From JACRAV01 sp964571235 (GTDB lineage Bacteria; Zixibacteria; MSB-5A5; GN15; FEB-12), in NCBI GenBank assembly GCA_964571235.1, contig CAZNAI010000007.1, positions 124,001 through 188,000 of the forward strand: a stretch of 64,000 nt of DNA, read 5' to 3'. The notes beneath the pieces were generated by a model. That model was not told the DNA's origin, made no database searches, and saw only the letters and a list, made by a program, of their open reading frames with translations. The position numbers were made by a program, and so were the translations under genes. How positions within the stretch are numbered: position 1 is the stretch's first letter; each line of letters starts with the position of its first letter. Below are positions 34,930 to 41,027 of this stretch, in pieces.

Positions 34930-35727
34930 ACTATCGGTACGGAATATCGGCAGTTAAGTTACAGTCCGCAAGCGGTTTGGGAGTGGTGGTTGTCATGCCA
35001 TTGTCACCCCGGCTCCATTGTCACCCCGGCGAAGGCCGGGGTCCAGTCTATTGCAATAGTGGCTTTGCTTCCACCAGCCAGATGGCCGAACCTTGGGACT
35101 GAGCCACTTTGTATTGAGAGCGACTCTTGGTGCCCCACAGCTTGCTGCGGGATCGTTGAGATCGAGATTCCAAATTGCATTCGGGGATCCCACCCCAAGG
35201 GGTGGGGCACCGAAGACAAATTGGCTTTGGTCGCAGGGGAGACGGGTTCGATGTTGGGTTCGATGCGCCGTACTGTCGCTCGAAGAAAATCGCAACAATG
35301 GGAAGTGCGGCAGGGGATTGGAGTGTCGCCAAGTAGAGTGGAAATGGGTTCGTTCGTGCAAAAATAATGTTTTGTGCGTGGTGTACATTCCTGTGCACCA
35401 CGCCATAGCTCGCCGGCGGACAGGAATGTCCGCCAGCCACGGAAATTTTGTGCGCGGCAGACGCCCCCGTCTGCCGATCTTCGTGCGTTTTGAGGGCGGA
35501 AAACTGGCTTTGTTTTTTTGAGCGCGTATTGAATGACAACGACATAACTGGCTTTGTTTCGTCACAGTTTTGTTTTGTGCAATCGCCTACCCTTCGGGTG
35601 GGGTACATAGGAAAGTGGGCAGTCATACACCCACAAGGGCGGGGTCGCAGAGTGGGGGGAAGTTGTAGGGAAATTGATTGGTGGCGTCTTGACATTTCCT
35701 TTGGCACCCAACTAACTTATTGTCGTA
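34930..35727. other. Non-coding repeat-rich interval
   Basis: About 800 bases without a credible gene. It holds GTCACCCCGGCGAAGGCCGGGGTCC-type hairpins (about 35008-35045), a CCCCACCC...GGGTGGGG pair around 35195-35210, GTGTACATTCCTGTGCAC (about 35380-35396), a CGGCAGACGCCCCCGTCTGCCG hairpin (about 35456-35477) and short A- or GT-rich stretches. Open frames on the minus strand here are low-complexity translations of repeats. The promoter of the TIR gene is at its right end. Confidence 0.6.
35689..35718 (+). promoter_or_regulatory. Sigma-70-like promoter for the TIR/HEPN cassette
   Basis: TTGACA (35689-35694), an 18-base spacer and TAACTT (35713-35718). The first ATG of the gene is at 35728, so the transcript would be nearly leaderless for that start, or have a 5-prime leader of about 95 bases if translation begins at ATG 35821. 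Confidence 0.65.
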
Positions 35728-36897
35728 ATGACCCTAGATCAGTTGTTAGATAAGGAGGCTTGGGACAAGGCTTTTCACAAGTCTTTTGGCCCAGACGTTG
35801 AGAAGATGGGAGGATCTCAGATGACAGGAGCTAACGATCAGCAGCTAAAATCTGGCAACAAAGCATTAGTCTTTATTAGCCATGACAGTAGAGATGCAGA
35901 CTTAGCGGAAGCGTTTGGAAACCTCCTTTCCGATGCAAGCGGGGGTGTTCTCAAGGCCTTCAGATCTTCCGATAAGAAGGGCACTGCGGGAATAGAATAC
36001 GGAGCCGAGTGGTACCAGACGATTATGGCTCAAATCGCGAATGCCACCGATGTGGTCGCGCTCCTAACCACGCACAGTGTGAATCGTCCATGGATATTGT
36101 ATGAAGCTGGCGTGGCCAAAGGAAAACTCGACACGAAAGTACTCGGTATAGCGCTGGGAATAAATTTCGAGCAAGTACTCACGGGTCCATTCGCTCAATT
36201 TCAGAATAGCGCGGATGATGAAGATTCACTTACCAAGTTGGTTCTGCAGTTGATTCGCCGCAACCCGGACGCGGACCCGAGAGAAGAGGCTGTACGCAGG
36301 CAGGTCGTAGCGTTTAGGGACAATATTGGAACACTTCTTAAGACAAGGTCAAAAGCTGTCGCACCAGCCAAGGTCGATGATGGAGCCGTTGCAAAGCTAT
36401 TTGAGGAAGTAAAAGTGATGTTTTCATCTCTTCCGGAGACGGTTGAATCGCGTTTGCAAGAATCGATGCGGCCCGCCCAAAGACGGATTAGAAGAAGATT
36501 TCATCCGGGAATGATCGAAGAGCTCATCTTTCACGTTCCTTTTGGGAATGACAAGGCTGGCCTGGGGATTACTTGGCTCGTTCTAATGAGCTTTGTGCCT
36601 GACGAAGCACCTTGGCTACGCGAGATCGGACGAGAAGTTTATCATGCCGTCATACACGAAGACAAGCGAGCATTAAAGGATGCAATGCATCGATTCGAAC
36701 TTGGTTGTGACATGCTACGACATCCGTTATGGGAAAGATTTATTGAACCAAGCGACCGAGAGGCACACATGGTGCTTCGTCACTTTGGAGATTTTGCTCG
36801 CCATTGGTTTGAAGTTGCGATTAGGAGTTCCGATCGTAGACACAAGGCCGAACCAGCGGACGAAAAGGGTAAAAGCCGAAACTCAGCCGGCGGATGA
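35728..36897 (+). CDS. TIR-domain protein, putative NADase effector
   Basis: 389 residues if started at ATG 35728; ATG 35821 has a GGAGG at a good distance and would place the TIR domain nearer the N-terminus. The TIR domain (about 44-170) starts KALVFISHDSRDADLAEAF and carries the catalytic-type W122-x3-E126 in PWILYEAGVAKG, the WxxxE feature of NAD-cleaving TIR domains. Residues 170-389 have no recognised domain: mostly helical, with a basic RRIRRRFHP segment and an aromatic C-terminus. Many AGA/AGG, ATA and TTA codons differ from flanking genes. A 184-residue HEPN-like gene starts 10 bases later. Confidence 0.83.
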   Translation: MTLDQLLDKEAWDKAFHKSFGPDVEKMGGSQMTGANDQQLKSGNKALVFISHDSRDADLAEAFGNLLSDASGGVLKAFRSSDKKGTAGIEYGAEWYQTIMAQIANATDVVALLTTHSVNRPWILYEAGVAKGKLDTKVLGIALGINFEQVLTGPFAQFQNSADDEDSLTKLVLQLIRRNPDADPREEAVRRQVVAFRDNIGTLLKTRSKAVAPAKVDDGAVAKLFEEVKVMFSSLPETVESRLQESMRPAQRRIRRRFHPGMIEELIFHVPFGNDKAGLGITWLVLMSFVPDEAPWLREIGREVYHAVIHEDKRALKDAMHRFELGCDMLRHPLWERFIEPSDREAHMVLRHFGDFARHWFEVAIRSSDRRHKAEPADEKGKSRNSAGG

Positions 36898-36907
36898 AAC
36901 TCTGCTC

Positions 36908-37462
36908 ATGTCTACAATGTCTGAAAGATCGACGGAGTGGCTCAAGGTTATTAATAGTGAGTTCCCTAATGGTGATCGAGCGAGCGCCGTACTGGGCGGT
37001 GCAATACTCGATGATTTGTTGCTCACAATACTACAATCCACTCTTTCTCCACCACACAATCCAAAGGACGATAGGTTGCTCGGACGGGGTGGAGTGGCCG
37101 AATCTTTTGCGGCTCGAATAGAACTTGCCACTCGCATGCGATTGATTCATGACAATATTGCTAAGTCTCTAGATTGGGTGCGTGAAATTCGGAATGATGC
37201 AGCTCATTCCAAGGGCTTTTCGTTGTCTAGTCAAAGTGCGGTGGATCGGGTGAAGAATGTGATAGATACGCTTAATCTCCGATCTATCGGGGCTGCGTTG
37301 TTTAAGCCGCCCTATGATGACAATAGGGGCGCATACCTCGCTATCGTGGTGGCGATTGGGGCAACGTTGGAGCAGACCATTGATAATATCAAACTAGGAG
37401 AAGCACTACCGATAGACTTTCGAGGACAGGTGCACTTTTCGGAGAGCAGTGACTCTGCTTAA
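36908..37462 (+). CDS. MltR-like HEPN-fold protein, partner of the TIR gene
   Basis: 184 residues from ATG 36908 (ATG 36917 also possible); a longer open frame overlapping the TIR gene is a frame shadow. The pattern RASAVLGGAILDDLLLTIL, then a glycine-containing loop (GRGGVAESFAARIELATRM), then VREIRNDAAHS is that of MltR/YggD-type proteins. R95-N-D-A-A-H100 is an RX4H motif as in HEPN ribonucleases. MltR itself is called a mannitol repressor; no mannitol genes occur here. As the second gene of a TIR operon it could be the toxin, the toxin neutraliser or a sensor. Codon use matches the TIR gene. Confidence 0.75.
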   Translation: MSTMSERSTEWLKVINSEFPNGDRASAVLGGAILDDLLLTILQSTLSPPHNPKDDRLLGRGGVAESFAARIELATRMRLIHDNIAKSLDWVREIRNDAAHSKGFSLSSQSAVDRVKNVIDTLNLRSIGAALFKPPYDDNRGAYLAIVVAIGATLEQTIDNIKLGEALPIDFRGQVHFSESSDSA

Positions 37463-37605
37463 TCGTAGGCCAATTCCCTAACGGTATTCGACTGGTATCA
37501 AGCGCGAAGCCAATTCGGTGGCTGTTGATCCGGCTTGACTTAGGGGGGCAGGGCCGCTTTATTCCGCCCAATTTGCCGGTCGGGTGAGGACGCTTGATCG
37601 CACGA

Positions 37606-37896
37606 GGATGTCGAAACCGCAGGGGTTTCGACCTACGAAGAGAAGAGAGAATGCGACGTCGTGACGGACCCTTCGACCCGTGCGGCTGAAGCCACAGGAC
37701 TTCGCAAGCTCAGGGTGAAGTCGCTCCTCGCAATGACGGTCCTCGTAGGTCACTCGCGTCCGCGCGGGTGACACCGGCAAAAAAAAATGTCAACCCCGAA
37801 GACGGGATTGACCTACGAAAGCAAGAGAGATTGCGACGCTCGATGACTCGCTCGCAATGACGAATAGGCAACGGTCAGGTGAGGACGCCCGACCGC
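37606..37896. repeat. Dispersed hairpin repeats between the TIR/HEPN cassette and argF
   Basis: TGTCGAAACCGCAGGGGTTTCGACCTAC-type unit (about 37608-37636), a CACTCGCG...CGCGGGTG unit (about 37751-37773), TGTCAACCCC...GGGATTGACCTAC (about 37788-37816) and GTCAGGTGAGGACGCCCGACC (about 37874-37893). These share the TAGGTCG/TGTCG termini seen elsewhere. No gene is seen in 37463-37917. Confidence 0.8.
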
Positions 37897-37917
37897 ACAA
37901 AATATAGGAGTATGCAT

Positions 37918-38820
37918 ATGGCTCGGTCGCTTTGTCAGATACCCGATTTTTCCACCGCCGAAATCCGCGAGATTTTCGATCTGTGCGGCAAGATGAAACG
38001 AAAAGAAATCGCCCCCAAACCACTCGCCGGAAAAACTGTCGCCTGCATTTTCACCAAGGAATCGCTCCGCACCCGGATTTCGTTCGAAGTCGGGATCAAT
38101 GAGCTGGGCGGCAATTCGCTTTACCTGACTGATAAAGAAATCAAACTCGGGGAACGCGAATCTATCGAAGATGCCGCTAAAGTACTCTCGCGCTATGTGG
38201 GGATGATCATGATCCGGACCTACAAGCAGTCCGATGTCGAGGGTCTGGCCAAGCACGCCACCGTTCCAATTGTAAACGGTCTGACCGATTTGGTCCATCC
38301 TTGCCAAATTCTGGGCGATTATTTTACGGCGATCGAGCATCTGAAAGTGAAAGAGCCGTACAAGATTGCCTATGTGGGCGACGGCAACAATATCGCCAAC
38401 AGTTGGCTCAATTTAGCGTACCGAATTCCGATTGACCTTAGGATCGGAACCGATAATTCCTGTCATCCCGACGCCGAGATTTTGACACGCGCCAAGACCA
38501 ATCCGCAAAGCAAGATAACCATTACCGATGATCCTAAAGAAGCCGTGGCCAATGCCGATGTTGTCTATACCGATGTTTGGGCCTCGATGGGGCAGAAACA
38601 TCTGGCTGACGACAAAGCAGAGAAGCTAAAGAAGTTTCAAGTCAATAGTTCTCTGATGAAGGCGGCAAGTCCAACGGCGATCGTGATGCACTGTCTGCCG
38701 GCCGAACGGGGACGCGAAATTACCGACGAGGTCATGGATGGCCCGCAGTCGGTGGTGTTCGACGAAGCGGAAAACCGGTTGCACATTCAAAAAGCGATCA
38801 TGGCGTTCCTGCTGAAGTAA
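37918..38820 (+). CDS. argF: Ornithine carbamoyltransferase
   Basis: 300 residues from ATG 37918, seven bases after AGGAG; an ATG six bases earlier is too close to it. Carbamoyl-phosphate motif KESLRTRISFE (an S-L-R-T-R variant of STRTR), HPCQILGDY, YVGDGNNIANSWL, DVWASMG and the ornithine-loop HCLPAERGREI identify the ornithine-type enzyme. It converts ornithine and carbamoyl phosphate to citrulline for arginine synthesis. It stands alone, without other arg genes. Confidence 0.95.
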   Translation: MARSLCQIPDFSTAEIREIFDLCGKMKRKEIAPKPLAGKTVACIFTKESLRTRISFEVGINELGGNSLYLTDKEIKLGERESIEDAAKVLSRYVGMIMIRTYKQSDVEGLAKHATVPIVNGLTDLVHPCQILGDYFTAIEHLKVKEPYKIAYVGDGNNIANSWLNLAYRIPIDLRIGTDNSCHPDAEILTRAKTNPQSKITITDDPKEAVANADVVYTDVWASMGQKHLADDKAEKLKKFQVNSSLMKAASPTAIVMHCLPAERGREITDEVMDGPQSVVFDEAENRLHIQKAIMAFLLK

Positions 38821-38883
38821 GCGCCCAGACTCTGTGGACAGCCACCCTCTCCGGAGAGCAGAATATGCGGAAGGAGTTTCGGT

Positions 38884-39690
38884 ATGCGTTCACGGAATCT
38901 GGTTCTTCTTTCAGTCGCGGCGATAGCGCTGATCACCGGTCTTATGGCCGGTTGTTCGAGCAATTCGTCGGGGCCGTCCAACCCGGTCACCAATCCCGAA
39001 TTTACCTACATGGCGGCTCAATCGGCCGATGTGGTTGATTCGCTGGTTGGACTGACTGACATGGGTCTGGATATGACAGTCGCCGCCACTAACGACATCC
39101 TGACCGAGCTGGCATTCGGCCCACTGCCGACCGACTCGTCATCGGTCGATGATACCTGGCACATTTTCGTGCTGACCAACTCGGCCTCGGGTGTGACCAA
39201 TGCGTACATCGACTCAGTGCAGTTTCTCTTGAACAGCGATCCACGGGTGAATCCTGCCGGAGCCAATGAAATGCAGTTTGTCCGCAACTGGAATTCGACA
39301 GCCGACGACACAACCGAGTCGTATAAGAATACCGAAGTTCGGACAACTTTAAACGCGATCAACACCGACGATGCCGCCGCGACAATTAGTGGCCAGACGG
39401 TGATCACGGTGCACGACGTAGACAAATCGGGAACGGAACCGGTGGTGCGCGACCTGACATTGAGCGGTGTGGTCGCCAATTACCATGTTGACCGGACCAA
39501 CGGCTGGAATGCCGGATGCCCGATCTCCGGAACGATTACGATCGAGGCTACCCTTGCGGTGACAGTTGGATCAGCCGAGGCGGTCAGCTCTGACTGGACA
39601 TTCGAAGTGACGTTTGAAGACGGCGAAACCACCGTGACCGCGACTTCAGCGGGCAAGAGTGTGGCGTACTCGTCTCCGGTTTGCGAATAA
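38884..39690 (+). CDS. Predicted lipoprotein of unknown function
   Basis: 268 residues from ATG 38884 behind AAGGAG. The lipoprotein signal peptide SVAAIALITGLMAGCSS has a clear L-M-A-G-C lipobox, with the cysteine at about residue 24. The mature part is Thr/Ser/Asp-rich, beta-strand in character (QTVITVHDVDKSG, GTITIEATLAVTVGS) and has no recognised domain. A rho-independent terminator follows at 39716. Confidence 0.75.
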   Translation: MRSRNLVLLSVAAIALITGLMAGCSSNSSGPSNPVTNPEFTYMAAQSADVVDSLVGLTDMGLDMTVAATNDILTELAFGPLPTDSSSVDDTWHIFVLTNSASGVTNAYIDSVQFLLNSDPRVNPAGANEMQFVRNWNSTADDTTESYKNTEVRTTLNAINTDDAAATISGQTVITVHDVDKSGTEPVVRDLTLSGVVANYHVDRTNGWNAGCPISGTITIEATLAVTVGSAEAVSSDWTFEVTFEDGETTVTATSAGKSVAYSSPVCE

Positions 39691-39715
39691 TTGTCGAATC
39701 GAAATTGGTATTTCC

Positions 39716-39746
39716 AAGCCCGGCTGTAAAAGGCCGGGCTTTTTTT
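39716..39746 (+). terminator. Rho-independent terminator after the lipoprotein
   Basis: Perfect nine-base arms AAGCCCGGC (39716-39724) and GCCGGGCTT (39733-39741) with an eight-base loop run into a T tract. Confidence 0.95.
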
Positions 39747-39788
39747 GGGGGAGTTGACGAGATCGGGGGCGCATGGTATTTACTCTTC

Positions 39789-40223
39789 ATGGAAGAAATC
39801 AAACGATACTCCGGTTGCTTTGTCTGTGGCGAGAAAAACGACCACGGCCTGAAGGCGAAATTCTATTGGGACGGCGAGACTGCGACAACTGAGACTATGG
39901 CCTACGCCCGATTTGAGGGGTACAAAGGGATCTATCACGGCGGGGTGATGGCGACAGTGCTGGACGAGGTGATGGTCAAGGCAGTGCTGGCGTCGGGGTT
40001 TTTCGCGGTGACGGCCGAGATGACAGTCAGGTTTCTGTTGCCCATTCACACCGGAGATAAATTTGTTTGCAAGGGACGAGTGGTAGAAAGAAAAGGGAGG
40101 TTGTTCTTAACCAGCGCCGAGGCGGTCGGCGACGGGGGGCAAGTCTTCGCCCGTGCAGAAGCGAAGTTCTTAGAGGCGAGGTCGGGATTGGATCAGGAAC
40201 TAAAAAGCTCAATGGACGACTAA
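39789..40223 (+). CDS. PaaI-type hotdog thioesterase
   Basis: 144 residues from ATG 39789; an in-frame upstream extension crosses the terminator. An N-terminal CFVCGEKNDHGLKA segment precedes the hotdog core (GYKGIYHGGVMATVLDEVMVKAVL, with the H-G-G of the active site; TAEMTVRFLLPIHTGDKFVCKG). Such proteins hydrolyse acyl-CoA thioesters; substrate unknown. Confidence 0.88.
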   Translation: MEEIKRYSGCFVCGEKNDHGLKAKFYWDGETATTETMAYARFEGYKGIYHGGVMATVLDEVMVKAVLASGFFAVTAEMTVRFLLPIHTGDKFVCKGRVVERKGRLFLTSAEAVGDGGQVFARAEAKFLEARSGLDQELKSSMDD

Positions 40224-40374
40224 GGGTCTACTCTCAAATTCACAAAAAGTGCAGGGGCAATCCACGCCGGGGCTTTCAAGTCTTTGCTGGCCCGTATCTC
40301 GTTGGCTATCAGGGTATTGCGGGCTATGTTTCGAGTGTAAGTTTGGCATGGCGGTTGCGCGAGGTAAGGGGTGT

Positions 40375-40887
40375 ATGGGTACGCATGTCAGAATCGCCCC
40401 GGCTTATATAGCCTCTGTGATTAGAGAGCACTCTGATCGGTACCTTTGCGAAAACTCATTTTGCACGGGGATGGTGATTTTTGCGGTGCCGGATTACGGC
40501 GTGCTGTTTAAGTGCCAGGCCGAGGGGCGTCTAATTGATTTGGAATTCGGGGCGTTTTTCTCGCTCTTGCGGTTTGTTGAGAAATCGATGGCGGGGGAGA
40601 AGATTGGAAAGCTTTGCGTGTATAGTTCATTGCCGGAATTTGTCTTCGCCTTTTCGGGGCAGAGCCGTCACCTTGCACCCGACAGCGAACGGATGCGACT
40701 GCTGAAAGAGCGAACGGTCAAGCTTGGGGCGAGTGTGTCGTATATCGAGCCGAGCCGAAACCTGGCGCTCTATTCGCCGGCTGACTACCCCGCGGTGCCG
40801 AAGGGGAAGAAAGTCGTGGTGTTGTCAACGCTCAGCGACGACACCCGTAAGCTCTTTCGACCGATTCAAAAGGGGATTCGGATCTGA
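40375..40887 (+). CDS. Unknown protein, possibly with an RNase-H-like fold
   Basis: 170 residues from ATG 40375, preceded by GAGGTAAGGGG; an upstream in-frame start is less favoured. Strand-helix segments LCVYSSLPEFVFAFSG and VSYIEPSRNLALYSPA, with AFFSLLRFVEKSM between strands, suggest an alpha/beta fold. No family was recognised. It lies 151 bases after the thioesterase and 140 bases before the peptidase. Confidence 0.55.
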   Translation: MGTHVRIAPAYIASVIREHSDRYLCENSFCTGMVIFAVPDYGVLFKCQAEGRLIDLEFGAFFSLLRFVEKSMAGEKIGKLCVYSSLPEFVFAFSGQSRHLAPDSERMRLLKERTVKLGASVSYIEPSRNLALYSPADYPAVPKGKKVVVLSTLSDDTRKLFRPIQKGIRI

Positions 40888-40902
40888 GCGGACGATTCTA
40901 TC

Positions 40903-40931
40903 TTGACGACTCACTCCATTATCTGCATCTT
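40903..40931 (+). promoter_or_regulatory. Weak candidate promoter for the M28 peptidase
   Basis: TTGACG (40903-40908), a 17-base spacer and CATCTT (40926-40931) about 97 bases upstream of ATG 41028. The -10 is poor. Confidence 0.25.
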
Positions 40932-41027
40932 TGTATAGGTCATCGGGCGCGGCGGGATCAAACGCCAGACAGCCTGTAGACGTCTCTTTACTGGCAACCG
41001 CCAATTTGACGGCGAGTGAGGTTACGA

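Noticed and set aside
34990..35367. 125-residue frame on the plus strand
   Set aside because: Starts inside a CACCCCGGCGAAGGCCGGGG repeat and has no coding character.
34993..35707. Open frames of about 190 and 219 residues on the minus strand between the LiaF-like and TIR genes
   Set aside because: They translate repeat hairpins, have low-complexity composition and no ribosome-binding site or recognisable domain; treated as non-coding repeats.
36680..36907. N-terminal extension of the HEPN frame into the TIR gene
   Set aside because: The reading overlaps a well-supported TIR frame; the MltR-like pattern begins after ATG 36908, which follows the TIR stop by 10 bases.
36908..37462. Mannitol operon repressor
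   Set aside because: MltR-like sequence, but there are no mannitol transport or dehydrogenase genes nearby; the TIR partner makes a defence-type role more plausible.
37918..38820. Possible N-acetylornithine-type or other unusual carbamoyltransferase because of the SLRTR variant
   Set aside because: HPCQ, SMG and HCLPAERG motifs are those of ordinary ornithine carbamoyltransferase.
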